Assembly: GCF_001673635.1 (NCBI RefSeq)
Contig: NZ_LZMH01000043.1
Location: 1-64,000, forward strand
Direction of reading: 5' to 3'
Length of the DNA stretch: 64,000 bases
DNA from: Mycobacterium asiaticum
GTDB lineage: Bacteria; Actinomycetota; Actinomycetes; Mycobacteriales; Mycobacteriaceae
Below the pieces are notes generated by a model. The model saw only the letters and a program-made list of their open reading frames with translations. It was not told the DNA's origin and ran no database searches. Below, one piece after another: positions 51,844 to 60,998 of this stretch. The position numbers and the translations under genes were made by a program. How positions within the stretch are numbered: position 1 is the first letter of the stretch; each line of letters starts with the position of its first letter.

Positions 51844-53565
51844 GTGACTGCACCCAGCGCGACGATCCCGTCCGGACTCGCCGTCGCCGACATTTCCGTG
51901 GATCTGCTGGTGGTCGGCTCCGGCACCGGCATGGCCGCCGCGCTGACCGCCCATGAGCTGGGGCTTTCGGTGCTGATCGTGGAGAAGTCGCTCTGCGTGG
52001 GCGGGTCGACGGCCCGCTCGGGCGGCGCCCTCTGGTTGCCCGCCGGGCCCATCCTCCAGGAAGCCGGCGCGGGCGACACCGCCGCCAAGGCCACCAGCTA
52101 CCTCGAGGCGGTGGTCGCCGGCTCGGCACCCGCACAGCGGTCAATTGGGTTTGTCCAACACGTGCCCGCAATGGTCGACATGCTGCGGCGCACCACGCCC
52201 CTGCGGCTGTTCTGGGCCCGCGACTATTCCGACTACCACCCCGAGGAGCCGGGCGGCAGCGCGGCGGGCCGCACCTGCGAGTGCCATCCGTTCGACACCG
52301 CGATCCTGGGCCAGTACCGCACCCGCCTGCGGCCCGGTGTGCTGGAGGCCGGGTTCGCGATTCCGACGACGGGTGCCGACTACCGGTGGATGAATCTGGT
52401 TGCGCGCGTGCCGCGCAAGGGCATACCGACATTCGGCAAGCGCATCGCCCAGGGCATGGGCGGGCTGCTGATCGGGCGGCGCTACGCCGCGGGCGGCCAG
52501 GGCCTGGCGGCCGGCATGCTCGCCGGGGTGATCAACGCCGGCATCCCGGTGTGGACCGGCACCTCGCTTTCGCGCCTACTCGACGACGGTGACCGGGTGA
52601 CCGGCGCGGTGCTCAGCCACGGCGGCCGCGAGGTGACCGTCACCACCCGCCGCGGCGTCGTGCTGGCCACCGGGGGCTTCGACCACAGCATGGACATGCG
52701 GTGGAAGTTTCAGTCGGAGTCGCTCGGGGCGAACCAAAGCCTCGGTGCCGACACCAATACCGGCGATGGGATCCGGGTCGCCCAGGAGATCGGTGCCGGC
52801 ATCGACCTGATGGACCAGGCGTGGTGGTTCCCCGCGATCGCGCCGCTGCCCGGCAAGGCGCCGACGGTGATGCTGGCCGAACGGTCGCTACCGGGTTGCG
52901 TGATCGTGAACCAGCACGGTCGCCGGTTCACCAACGAGGCGTCGGACTACATGTCGTTCGGCCAGCGGCTGCTCGAACTGGAGCGGTCCGGCAGTCCCGT
53001 CGAAACGATGTGGATCGTATTTGACCGGCAATATCGGAACAGTTATGTCTTTGGCGCCGAACTCTTCCCGCGGATGAAGGTGCCGCAATTGTGGTTCGAC
53101 GCGGGGATCGCCGCGCGTGCCGATACGCTGGCCGACCTGGCGGCGCAGATCGGTGTTCCAACGTCGGAATTCACCGAAACGATGCGCCGGTTCAACGAAA
53201 ACGCCGTTGCGGGTAGGGATCCCGAGTTCCACCGCGGCGAAAGCGCCTACGACCGTTACTACGGCGACCCGACCATCAAACCCAACCCCAACCTGCGCCC
53301 GCTGACCAACGGACCGTTCTACGCGGTGAAAATGGTGTTGAGCGACCTGGGCACGTGCGGTGGGCTTCGGGCCGACGAACGCGCGCGGGTGCTGCGCGAG
53401 GACGGCAGCGTGATCCCCGGGCTGTATGCCATCGGCAACACCGCCGCCAATGCGTTCGGCACTTCCTATCCGGGTGCGGGCGCCACGATCGCGCAGGGCC
53501 TGGTGTACGGCTACATCGCGGCCCGGGACGCGGCGCGCAACCCCGCGCGAGACGCAGCGGGTTAG
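51844..53565 (+). CDS. kstD: 3-ketosteroid-delta-1-dehydrogenase (KstD)-like flavoprotein
   Basis: The protein has 573 residues from the GTG at 51844. The FAD motif VVGSGTGMAAALTA lies at residue 23, GGSTARSGGALWLP follows, and DYHPEEPGG (Tyr131) is the KstD motif carrying a catalytic tyrosine. Near the C-terminus GPFYAVKM...LGTCGGL supplies the Tyr/Gly that polarise the 3-keto group, and LYAIGNTAANAFG.SYPGAG.T closes the FAD site. It would desaturate C1-C2 of a 3-ketosteroid. Together with the divergent KshA-like oxygenase it forms the classic pair that opens ring B. Confidence 0.92.
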   Translation: MTAPSATIPSGLAVADISVDLLVVGSGTGMAAALTAHELGLSVLIVEKSLCVGGSTARSGGALWLPAGPILQEAGAGDTAAKATSYLEAVVAGSAPAQRSIGFVQHVPAMVDMLRRTTPLRLFWARDYSDYHPEEPGGSAAGRTCECHPFDTAILGQYRTRLRPGVLEAGFAIPTTGADYRWMNLVARVPRKGIPTFGKRIAQGMGGLLIGRRYAAGGQGLAAGMLAGVINAGIPVWTGTSLSRLLDDGDRVTGAVLSHGGREVTVTTRRGVVLATGGFDHSMDMRWKFQSESLGANQSLGADTNTGDGIRVAQEIGAGIDLMDQAWWFPAIAPLPGKAPTVMLAERSLPGCVIVNQHGRRFTNEASDYMSFGQRLLELERSGSPVETMWIVFDRQYRNSYVFGAELFPRMKVPQLWFDAGIAARADTLADLAAQIGVPTSEFTETMRRFNENAVAGRDPEFHRGESAYDRYYGDPTIKPNPNLRPLTNGPFYAVKMVLSDLGTCGGLRADERARVLREDGSVIPGLYAIGNTAANAFGTSYPGAGATIAQGLVYGYIAARDAARNPARDAAG

Positions 53566-54245
53566 TCCGCGGCGCGCTTGGCCTGGACCTGCTTCTCGAC
53601 CTCGCGCCAATAGCCCGGCGTGGGCCGAGGTTTGCCGAACCCGCCTTTGGCTGCGTTCTCGATGACGGCGCCGGCCTCGTCGATATCCTTCATCAACTCC
53701 AGCGCGAATTCACGCTCGGCCGCGTAATACTTGGCGGCCCAGCGCAGGGCCATCACCGAATACGCCCATGCGGGCTGCACCTCGGCACCCTCGGCGTCCT
53801 CGACGGCTTTGCGGTACCGGGCTTCGGCGTAGGCCACGTGTTCGGCCAGCAGCTCCTTGAGCCGGGTTGGGTTGCTCAGGTGACCGAACGTAACCCGAAG
53901 CAGCATGCTGTGTTTGAGTACCGGTGGGTCCAGCGGCGCATTGTTGGTCCAGTCGGTGATCGCGGCCATACCCTCCGGAGTGATCTTGTAGAGGCGCCGG
54001 CTGCGGGTGCCCTCGTCGCGCTCGACGCGCGATGTCACCAAACCGAGGCTTTCCAGCTTCTTCAGCTCGGTGTAGATCTGGCTGTAGGACGGGCTCCAGT
54101 AGTAGAGGTCGACGCTCCAATCGATCCACTTCTTCAGGTCGTAGCCCGAGATCTCTTCCTCGTAGGACATCATGCCCAGTAGCGCCCAGCTGGTGGCGGC
54201 CAGCGCCGACTTCACCTTGTCGCTGGGTGCGCTGGGTTCGCTCAC
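53562..54245 (-). CDS. PadR-family transcriptional regulator
   Basis: The protein has 227 residues with a GTG start. The N-terminal helix-turn-helix ALLGMMSYEEEISGYDLKKWID, SYSQIYTELKKLESLGLVTS and wing RRLYKITPEG are typical. The C-terminal half is longer than in minimal PadR proteins (PadR-like/AphA type, with a second helical domain). It converges with the KstD-like gene (4-bp overlap) and is divergent from the thioesterase gene 86 bp away, which may be its target. Confidence 0.9.
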   Translation of the reverse strand: MSEPSAPSDKVKSALAATSWALLGMMSYEEEISGYDLKKWIDWSVDLYYWSPSYSQIYTELKKLESLGLVTSRVERDEGTRSRRLYKITPEGMAAITDWTNNAPLDPPVLKHSMLLRVTFGHLSNPTRLKELLAEHVAYAEARYRKAVEDAEGAEVQPAWAYSVMALRWAAKYYAAEREFALELMKDIDEAGAVIENAAKGGFGKPRPTPGYWREVEKQVQAKRAAD

Positions 54246-54331
54246 TTCGCCAGGTTAACAATCCCCACCGTCGAATCGCTCAGGCACGGACCGCTGACCG
54301 GGACAATCACGGCTGCTCTATCGTGACGGGC

Positions 54332-54931
54332 ATGGTGGATTCGTTTGCGTCGATGACTGATTCGTTGCCCGTATACGAGACGTTGGCAGCGTCGGTGCGC
54401 CGCTTGATCGACGCGACGATCCGCACCGAGGTCGACCACGACGTCATCGCCGACGCCACCGTCAGAATCGACAGCGTCACCGCGCAACTCAGCGCCGAGC
54501 TCATGCCGGGCACGTTCGGGCAGCGGGAAATCGACGACGGTCAGGGCATCGCATCCGGCAATGTTGTTATCGGCGTTCGTAATCCGTCGGCGCCGCCGTT
54601 AGTGGTTCACCATGAGGACGACGGGTCGGTGTGGACCGAGTTCAATTTGGGCGCCGCGTTCGAAGGGCCCGTCGGACACGTGCACGGAGGCGTGTCGGCG
54701 CTGATTCTCGACCATGTGCTGGGCGCCACGGCACACCAGCCGGGCAAGCCCGCCTACACCGGGACATTGACCCTGCGCTACCACAAACCCACACCGTTGC
54801 GGCAGCCACTGCGCGCGGACGCGTGGGTGGACAGGATCGATGGCGTCAAGACGTTTGCGGCGGGACAGATCAGCGGCGAAGCGGGCGTAATGGTGTCGGC
54901 GGAGGGTATTTTCATTCATCCGCGCAGCTAA
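54332..54931 (+). CDS. Hotdog-fold thioesterase (PaaI-like)
   Basis: The protein has 199 residues. The hotdog core is in the C-terminal half: FEGPVGHVHGGVSALILDHVLG (HGG with the catalytic-loop Asp after it), TGTLTLRYHKPTPL and a final GEAGVMVSAEGIFIHP. About 90 N-terminal residues are extra, a common trait of mycobacterial members. It would hydrolyse acyl-CoA thioesters. It starts a rightward pair with a small secreted protein gene 24 bp later. Confidence 0.87.
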   Translation: MVDSFASMTDSLPVYETLAASVRRLIDATIRTEVDHDVIADATVRIDSVTAQLSAELMPGTFGQREIDDGQGIASGNVVIGVRNPSAPPLVVHHEDDGSVWTEFNLGAAFEGPVGHVHGGVSALILDHVLGATAHQPGKPAYTGTLTLRYHKPTPLRQPLRADAWVDRIDGVKTFAAGQISGEAGVMVSAEGIFIHPRS

Positions 54932-54955
54932 GCCGGGAACCGGGAAGGAACCCTC

Positions 54956-55306
54956 GTGTCGAAAATGTTTGCGCTCGTCCTGGCCGCGGGCTGCTTCGCG
55001 ACCGCCGGATGGCAGCCCGCGGCCGCCGCACCGGCCTGCTTCTCCTCTGATGGCTGGCAGCCGACGTCTTCCGGCGCCGGCATCGAAGTGTGGTACTTCC
55101 ATGAGCCGCAACATATTTTGACCGCCGAACAGGTCACCGCGGTGGTGATCAAGAAGGACGGCAGCACCGAAACGCTGGAGAGCACCATCGAGGCGGGCCA
55201 ACAGGTGCACCGCTTCGAGTTCCCAGCCATTCCGCAATCCGCGGTCGCCGAGGTCTTTTTCGATACCGCCGGTGGCCGGTGCCTCGTGGCCGCCCCCGGC
55301 AGCTAG
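54956..55306 (+). CDS. Small secreted protein, unknown function
   Basis: The protein has 116 residues, GTG start with GGGAAGGAA upstream. A signal peptide (KMFALVLAAGCFATAGWQPAAA) ends AAA-AP with cleavage near residue 25. The mature 90 residues hold two cysteines (ACFSSDG and GRCLVAA), perhaps a disulphide, and beta-rich segments (GIEVWYFHEP, TAVVIKKDG). No family was recognised. It overlaps the convergent SDR gene by 4 bp. Confidence 0.78.
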   Translation: MSKMFALVLAAGCFATAGWQPAAAAPACFSSDGWQPTSSGAGIEVWYFHEPQHILTAEQVTAVVIKKDGSTETLESTIEAGQQVHRFEFPAIPQSAVAEVFFDTAGGRCLVAAPGS

Positions 55307-56082
55307 GGTCGCTGGCCGCCCAGCACAGCCCCGGCCGCCGCCGGTGCCCCCCGGGCGATCACCACCGGCATGGACGTCGAAGCGTTGGTGCGCAGGATCG
55401 TGTGCACGACCTCGACGAGATCCTCGACCGGCATCAGCTGACCCGGCATGCAACCGCGAGAGACCCACAGCGGATAGGCCTGCATGGCGAGTTCGCGATC
55501 CCACCCGGTGTTCATCCCCGTTTGGGCCTCCCCCTCTCCGCCGGCGCACTCGCCGACGATGAGGTTGGTGAAGCCGATCTCGGGGTGTTCGGCGCGCCAC
55601 GCCTCGACCAGCCGCTCCAGCGCCGCCTTGCTGACGCCGTACGCGCCGAGCCCCGGCCACGGCGGACCGAAGGTGCCCGCATCCGAAGACAGGTACACCA
55701 CCTTGCCCGCTGACGCCGCCAGATGGCCGACGGCGGCCGCCGTCGCCAGCGATGCACCAATCACGTTGGTATCGAACACCCGCCGCCAAGTCTGCGCGTC
55801 GGTATCGACCAGGCGCACCAGCGGACTGATGGCCGGGGCGTAGACGAGGTTGTCGATGCCGCCCAACGCCTCGGCCGCGGCGCTGATGCCGGCTTGCGCG
55901 GATGCCTCATCGGTCACATCGCATTCGATGGCGGTGGCCGCCGATCCCGCCTCGTGGGCGGCGGACTCGATGCGTTCCCGCCGCCGGGCGAGCAGCGCGA
56001 CCTGATCGCCGCGTTGCGCCAAGCCGACACCAATACAGCGCCCCAGACCGCTCGAGGCTCCGATCACCACTGTTCTCGCCAT
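55303..56082 (-). CDS. Short-chain dehydrogenase/reductase
   Basis: The protein has 259 residues. Its glycine motif is IGASSGLGRCIG at residue 7. The NNAG position reads YAPAIS, a departure from the family, Ser is in LSSDAGTFG, and Tyr/Lys in YGVSK. The C-terminal IVGECAGGEGEAQTGMN replaces the PG loop. The deviations suggest an unusual substrate or a non-catalytic role. It is monocistronic, divergent from the UsfY-like gene 221 bp away. Confidence 0.85.
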   Translation of the reverse strand: MARTVVIGASSGLGRCIGVGLAQRGDQVALLARRRERIESAAHEAGSAATAIECDVTDEASAQAGISAAAEALGGIDNLVYAPAISPLVRLVDTDAQTWRRVFDTNVIGASLATAAAVGHLAASAGKVVYLSSDAGTFGPPWPGLGAYGVSKAALERLVEAWRAEHPEIGFTNLIVGECAGGEGEAQTGMNTGWDRELAMQAYPLWVSRGCMPGQLMPVEDLVEVVHTILRTNASTSMPVVIARGAPAAAGAVLGGQRP

Positions 56083-56254
56083 ATCGACCTCCGTAGCCGA
56101 CTATGACACACCGCCAGAAGCGAATGAGAACGGGGTTACCGGTTTGGCAGCATGACGTTGCCCTGGGCCGACGCGGCTATCCCTTGCCTCGGATCGGCCA
56201 CCCCTTGCGCCCGCGACATCAAACGTCACCCCATCTCAGGTGGCCCGCGTCACC

Positions 56255-56279
56255 GTTTAGCCCCCGTGTCGCCGGGTAT
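56255..56279 (+). promoter_or_regulatory. SigF-type promoter of the UsfY-like gene
   Basis: GTTT at 56255-56258 and GGGTAT at 56274-56279 are separated by 15 bp, matching the mycobacterial SigF consensus GTTT-N15-17-GGGTAT. Transcription would start near 56286, 18 bp before the start codon of a gene whose M. tuberculosis relative, usfY, belongs to the sigF locus. Confidence 0.65.
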
Positions 56280-56303
56280 GTGGCTTCACGGCAAGGAGCA
56301 AAT

Positions 56304-56615
56304 GTGACCAATCCAGAGACCGACCCGATCGACCACCATCGCACCACCCGGCAGCACGCCGGCGAGACGATGAAGAACGGTACGAACGCCCTTGGCATCG
56401 TCGGCGTCGCGCTCGGGGTAGCCGGTCTGATCATCGGCCTGGCCGCGCTGGCCAATGGCAGCATCGCGGCCGGAACGGTCTGCGCCGTGGCCGGCCTCGT
56501 GATCGGCGGCGCCGGACTGGCGTGGTTGCGACGCGCGCACCGCCAGGTTCGAGACGCGGAACTGCGCTGGCACGACGCACATTCCGACGAACCTGTGCCG
56601 CCGCCGACCAGCTGA
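56304..56615 (+). CDS. usfY: UsfY-like small membrane protein
   Basis: The protein has 103 residues, GTG start behind GCAAGGAGC. The soluble head [17 protein letters not shown] matches the D-P-x-D-H-x-R-T-T-R-x-x-A-G-E signature of UsfY, a protein encoded beside sigF in M. tuberculosis. Two membrane helices follow (about residues 32-52 and 55-75, [18 protein letters not shown] and [20 protein letters not shown]). A basic/acidic tail [18 protein letters not shown] resembles the UsfY end. Its molecular role is unknown; SigF control is inferred from the promoter at 56255. Confidence 0.75.
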   Translation: MTNPETDPIDHHRTTRQHAGETMKNGTNALGIVGVALGVAGLIIGLAALANGSIAAGTVCAVAGLVIGGAGLAWLRRAHRQVRDAELRWHDAHSDEPVPPPTS

Positions 56616-56616
56616 T

Positions 56617-57200
56617 TCAGGCTGTCTTCCGAGCAAGTGCCAACAGGCTCGGATCGTGTGCGCACACGATGACCACGTCCGGATCCTGTCGTTCATAGAG
56701 TTCGGCAAGTCGCGCCTGGTTGTCGTGCAGCTGTTTGCGGTTGAACGAGAACATCTCCTCCTGCAACCGCAGCAGGGACTGTGCTCGACCAGCTTCGGTT
56801 GATGAGCCCACTGCACACTGCGATACCGGACCCGCTCCCGTAGCGACGGAGCGTGCACGGCGCCGCGGGCCTCTGCCGTGGTCACATGAACGAAAGCGTC
56901 CGGGAAATCGCCGATTCCGCCGATGTGGTCGAAGTCGAAGTGCGTCACGACGATGTGGCGAACATCGGTGCGCCGGAAGCCCAGTGTCTCGATCTGGCGC
57001 GCCGCGGTCTCGGCCGGATCGAACGCAGGGCGAATCACATGCCGGAACGGACCAACCCGCGCAGGGTTCTCACAGTCGCGTAGGCCAAATCCGGTATCCA
57101 CCAACACAAGTCCCCGGTCGGACTCGACCAGCAGCACGTGACACACCAAGGCGCTGCCCGGCGCATCCATGCTGCCGCAGTTGAGGTGATGAACTTTCAT
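56617..57200 (-). pseudogene. MBL-fold metallo-hydrolase with internal deletion and frame change
   Basis: The start ([15 protein letters not shown]) and first 140 residues are a normal MBL-fold protein with the zinc motif [10 protein letters not shown] near residue 85. After [12 protein letters not shown] the frame degenerates. A matching C-terminal tail ([20 protein letters not shown]...[19 protein letters not shown]) is found in another frame. The two meet around 56770-56815. The missing middle, which I estimate at 75-90 codons, should carry the later zinc ligands (GHTxGH and GD motifs), so the product cannot be an active hydrolase. Rv2300c, near htpG in M. tuberculosis, may be the intact homologue. 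It lies 19 bp after the VOC gene. Confidence 0.72.
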
Positions 57201-57219
57201 CTGGCCGCCCCTCCGCTGT

Positions 57220-57744
57220 TCATCCGAGCACGCGGACGGGTTCGGTGCCATCCCAGTTCCTGGCTACCTCGCGAATGTAGCCGAACAGTTGTCCCTTGGG
57301 GCCACTGATATCGCTGATCTCGATGACGGTGCCCTGCTCGAACTCGGTGTCGAGATACGCGAACCGCCCTCGCTCACCGCCGATGCAGCCCTCCTGGGCG
57401 ACGGTGTAACCGGCCGCTATCGCGCGGTCATACAGTCCCTGATAGTCGTCATTCCAATACGCGATGTGTTGGGTCCCTTCCCTCCCGGAGTCGAGAAAGT
57501 CTTTGTACATCGACGGTGCGTCGTTGCGCTGCTGGATCAGTTCCAGCTGCACTTCACCCGAATTGGCAAGTGCGACGCTCATTTTCAGGTCTGAGTCAAT
57601 GCCCCGGTAGCGGAAGTAGTCGACGGTGACGTCCCCGATGTAGAACCACGGCCCGACGCCGTGGCGCACCCACCGATCCATGGCGGCGTCGATGTCGCGC
57701 ACCACGTAGCCAATCTGGTTGATGCTGCCGAACATTCGACTCAT
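57220..57744 (-). CDS. VOC-family protein (methylmalonyl-CoA-epimerase-like fold)
   Basis: The protein has 174 residues from ATG followed by [14 protein letters not shown]. Two VOC half-modules are visible: [19 protein letters not shown] at the start with [14 protein letters not shown], and [18 protein letters not shown] with GTVIEISDI at the end. The likely metal ligands are Glu in QLELIQ, His in TQHIAYW and Glu in VIEISD. It is similar to glyoxalase-4 proteins common in lipid and steroid catabolic clusters. It is cotranscribed with the broken MBL gene. Confidence 0.85.
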   Translation of the reverse strand: MSRMFGSINQIGYVVRDIDAAMDRWVRHGVGPWFYIGDVTVDYFRYRGIDSDLKMSVALANSGEVQLELIQQRNDAPSMYKDFLDSGREGTQHIAYWNDDYQGLYDRAIAAGYTVAQEGCIGGERGRFAYLDTEFEQGTVIEISDISGPKGQLFGYIREVARNWDGTEPVRVLG

Positions 57745-57837
57745 CGAGCGCTCCCTCTCGTCCACCACGACCACCGACAGTCATCGCACGCTCGCCTGGG
57801 CATGTCAAGGTCATCGGCGGTCGGTACGGTGGGGTTC

Positions 57838-58806
57838 ATGAAATATGTGGACGTCGAGGGCGTCGGACAAGTCAGTCGCATCGGACTCGGCACCTGGCAG
57901 TTCGGCTCACGGGAATGGGGTTACGGGGACAGCTACGCCTCCGGTGCTGCCCGGGACATCGTGCAGCGCTCACGCGCGCTGGGAGTCACGCTGTTCGACA
58001 CCGCCGAGGTGTACGGCCTCGGCAAGAGTGAGCGGATCCTCGGCGAAGCACTCGGTGCCGAGCGCGCCGAGGTGGCGGTGGCCAGCAAGATCTTTCCGGT
58101 CGCCCCGTTTCCGGCGGTGATCAAGCAGCGCGCGCGGGCCAGCGCCCGCCGGCTGCAACTCGACCGCATCCCGCTGTATCAGATCCACCAGTCCAATCCG
58201 CTGGTTCCCGACTCGGTGATCATGCCGGGCATGCGCGACCTGCTCGACGACGGCAAGATCGGCGCCGCCGGCGTCTCCAACTATTCGCTGTCGCGCTGGC
58301 AGCAGGCCGACGACGCGTTGGGGCGTCCGGTGATCAGCAACCAGGTGCAGTTTTCGCTGGCCCAACCGCGGGTGCTCGAACACATGGTGCCCTGGGCGCA
58401 GCGCGAGAACCGCATCATCATCGCCTACAGCCCGCTCGCGCAGGGACTGCTCGGCGGCAAGTACGGCGTCGACAACCGGCCCGGCGGGGTCCGCGCGGCC
58501 AATCCGCTGTTCGGCACCGAGAACCTGCGCCGCATCGAGCCGCTGCTGCAGACGTTGCGTGATGTGGCGGCCGAGGTCGACGCCAAGCCGGCGCAGGTCG
58601 CGCTGGCCTGGCTGATCAGCCTGCCGGGTGTGGTCGCCATTCCGGGTGCCTCCAGCGTCGAGCAGCTGGAGTTCAACGTGGCCGCCGCCGACATCGAGCT
58701 GAGCACCGAGTCGCGCAACGCACTCACCGCCGCGGCACGTGCGTTCAAGCCGGTCTCGACCGGCCGGTTCATCACCGACCTGGTCAAGGAGAAGCTGGGA
58801 CGCTAA
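57838..58806 (+). CDS. Aldo/keto reductase (Rv2298-like)
   Basis: The protein has 322 residues. The catalytic tetrad is in place: Asp54 and Tyr59 (FDTAEVY), Lys84 (VASKIF) and His117 (QIHQSN). GVSNYSLSR and IPGASSVEQLEFN are the strand and phosphate-binding segments. Length and position beside htpG agree with M. tuberculosis Rv2298. It reduces aldehydes or ketones with NADPH. Its stop codon abuts the stop of the small convergent gene at 58807. Confidence 0.92.
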   Translation: MKYVDVEGVGQVSRIGLGTWQFGSREWGYGDSYASGAARDIVQRSRALGVTLFDTAEVYGLGKSERILGEALGAERAEVAVASKIFPVAPFPAVIKQRARASARRLQLDRIPLYQIHQSNPLVPDSVIMPGMRDLLDDGKIGAAGVSNYSLSRWQQADDALGRPVISNQVQFSLAQPRVLEHMVPWAQRENRIIIAYSPLAQGLLGGKYGVDNRPGGVRAANPLFGTENLRRIEPLLQTLRDVAAEVDAKPAQVALAWLISLPGVVAIPGASSVEQLEFNVAAADIELSTESRNALTAAARAFKPVSTGRFITDLVKEKLGR

Positions 58807-59022
58807 TCAGTGGGCGACCCGGCGCCGACTCAACGGGGCCGTGAAGCCGCCGGTGTCGTCGAAGCCGGCCCACTGACCGTCGTCGTCAACCTCCATCCGC
58901 CAGCCATGTTGGTAGCGTCCGGCGATCGTCTCGGCAAACCACCGGTGCGCTGCCTCGGCGTCGTCGAAGTCGCTGGTCGCCACCACATGACCATGCGGAT
59001 CTATGGCCCGGAACACAGTCAT
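58807..59022 (-). CDS. Small hypothetical protein
   Basis: The protein has 71 residues from the ATG followed by TVFRAIDPHGHVVATSDF; an in-frame ATG 11 codons upstream is possible. Features are DDAEAAHRWFAETIAGRYQHGW, a helix with aromatic and acidic residues, and the tail GFTAPLSRRRVAH. No family was recognised. It lies between the aldo/keto reductase and htpG, 50 bp downstream of htpG on the same strand. Confidence 0.6.
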   Translation of the reverse strand: MTVFRAIDPHGHVVATSDFDDAEAAHRWFAETIAGRYQHGWRMEVDDDGQWAGFDDTGGFTAPLSRRRVAH

Positions 59023-59072
59023 GCGATGCGTGTAACCATTTCGGGCCGTATTCAACCCGCCAACCTGGTTTT

Positions 59073-60998
59073 TTACAGCGTCCGGGCCAGCCGGTCGGCC
59101 AGCAGCTCGGCAAACCGGGCCGGATCCTCCAACGCGCCGCCCTCGGCCAGCAGGGCGGTGCCATAGAGCAGTTCGGCCGTCTCGGCGACCGTGTCATCGT
59201 CCGGACGGTCCGCGTGGGCTTGGCGCAGCCCGGTCACCAGCGGATGGTTCGGGTTCAGTTCCAGCGTCCGTTTGCCCACCGGCACATCCTGTCCGGATGC
59301 CTGGTAGAGCCGCGCGAGTGCCGGGCTGATCCCAAAGGCGTCGGTGATCAAGCAGGCCGGCGAATCGGTCAGGCGGGTGGAAAGCCGCACCTCCTTGACG
59401 TGCTCGCTCAGGGTTTCCTTGAGCCAGCTGAGCAGGTCGGCGAATTCCTTCGCCTGCTCCTCGCGCTCGGCCGCCGAGGACTCTTCCTCGGAATCCAGGT
59501 CCACCTCGCCCTTGGCCACCGACTGCAGCGGCTTGCCGTCGAATTCGTTGACCACGCCCACCCAGATCTCGTCGACCGGGTCGGTGAGCAGCAGCACCTC
59601 GTAGCCCTTGGCCCTGAACGCCTCCAGGTGCGGCGACTTCAGCAGCTGCTGGCGCGACTCCCCGGTGGCGTAGAAGATCTGCGTCTGCCCGTCCTTCATC
59701 CGCTCGACGTACTGCGCCAGCGTGGTCGGCTCCTCTTCGCTGTGCGTGGAGGCGAACGACGAAATGGCCAGCAACGTCTCCTGGTTGTCGAAATCCGACA
59801 GCAGGCCTTCCTTGAGCACCTTGCCGAACTGGGTCCAGAAGGTGCGGTAGTCGTCGGGCCGCTGGGTCTGGATGTCCTTGATCGTCGACAGCACCTTCTT
59901 GGTCAACCGGCGGCGGATCGCGTTGATCTGCCGGTCCTTCTGCAAAATCTCGCGAGAAACGTTGAGCGACAAGTCTTGTGCGTCGACGACCCCCTTGACG
60001 AAGCGCAGGTACACCGGCATCAGGTCTTCGCAGTCACCCATGATGAACACGCGCTTGACGTAAAGCTGGACCCCGATCTTGGCGTCCTGGTTGAACAGGT
60101 CGAACGGTGCCTGGGAGGGGATGAACAACAGCGCCTGGTACTCGAAGGTGCCTTCGGCCTTCATCGCGATGACCTCGAGAGGGTCGTCCCAGGCGTGCGC
60201 GACGTGCTTGTAGAACTCCTTGTACTCTTCCTCCGACACCTCCTCCTTCGGCCGGGCCCACAGGGCCTTCATCGAGTTGAGGGTCTCGGTCTCGATGGTC
60301 ACGGTCTCCTCGCCACCCTCTTCTTCCGAAGGCGTGCGGCGTTCGACCTCCATCCGGATCGGCCACGCGATGAAGTCCGAGTACTGCTTGACCAAGCTCT
60401 TGAGCTTCCACTCCGAGGTGTAGTCGTGCAGCTCGTCCTCGGCGTCCTCGGGCTTCAGGTGCAGTGTGACCGACGTGCCCTGGGGGGCGTCCTCGACGGT
60501 CTCGATGGTGTAGGTGCCCTCACCGCTGGATTCCCAGCGGGTGGCCTCGCTTTCGCCGGCCTTGCGGGTCACCAGCTCGACCTTGTCGGCGACCATGAAC
60601 GAGGAGTAGAAGCCGATGCCGAACTGCCCGATCAGTTCCTCGGATGCGTCACCGCTCTTGGCGTCCCGGAGCTGCTGACGCAGTTCGGCCGTGCCCGACT
60701 TGGCCAGCGTGCCGATCAGGTCCACCACCTCGGCCCGGGTCATACCGATGCCGTTGTCGCGGACAGTCAGGGTGCGCGACTGCTTGTCGACGTCCAGCTC
60801 GATGTGCAGATCGGAGGTGTCGACGTCGAGGTCCTTGTTACGCAAAGCTTCCAGCCGCACCTTGTCCAGCGCGTCCGAGGCGTTCGAGATCAGCTCCCGC
60901 AGGAACGAGTCCTTGTTGGAGTAGACCGAATGGACCATCAAATTCAGCAGTTGCCGGGCCTCTGCCTGGAATTCCAGCTGCTCGACCTGCGCGTTCAT
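59073..60998 (-). CDS. htpG: Molecular chaperone HtpG (Hsp90)
   Basis: The protein has 641 residues, full length. The GHKL ATPase domain carries FLRELISNASDALDK (Asn/Asp for ATP and Mg), VRDNGIGMTRAEV and GQFGIGFYSSFMVAD. The middle domain ends near residue 400 and the C-terminal dimerisation domain closes with EGGALEDPARFAELLADRL. An acidic stretch SEEEYKEFYKHVAHAWDDPLE is typical. It is the M. tuberculosis Rv2299c orthologue. AAGGAA precedes the ATG; a short 75-bp region separates it from the glycosyltransferase gene upstream. Confidence 0.97.
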   Translation of the reverse strand: MNAQVEQLEFQAEARQLLNLMVHSVYSNKDSFLRELISNASDALDKVRLEALRNKDLDVDTSDLHIELDVDKQSRTLTVRDNGIGMTRAEVVDLIGTLAKSGTAELRQQLRDAKSGDASEELIGQFGIGFYSSFMVADKVELVTRKAGESEATRWESSGEGTYTIETVEDAPQGTSVTLHLKPEDAEDELHDYTSEWKLKSLVKQYSDFIAWPIRMEVERRTPSEEEGGEETVTIETETLNSMKALWARPKEEVSEEEYKEFYKHVAHAWDDPLEVIAMKAEGTFEYQALLFIPSQAPFDLFNQDAKIGVQLYVKRVFIMGDCEDLMPVYLRFVKGVVDAQDLSLNVSREILQKDRQINAIRRRLTKKVLSTIKDIQTQRPDDYRTFWTQFGKVLKEGLLSDFDNQETLLAISSFASTHSEEEPTTLAQYVERMKDGQTQIFYATGESRQQLLKSPHLEAFRAKGYEVLLLTDPVDEIWVGVVNEFDGKPLQSVAKGEVDLDSEEESSAAEREEQAKEFADLLSWLKETLSEHVKEVRLSTRLTDSPACLITDAFGISPALARLYQASGQDVPVGKRTLELNPNHPLVTGLRQAHADRPDDDTVAETAELLYGTALLAEGGALEDPARFAELLADRLARTL

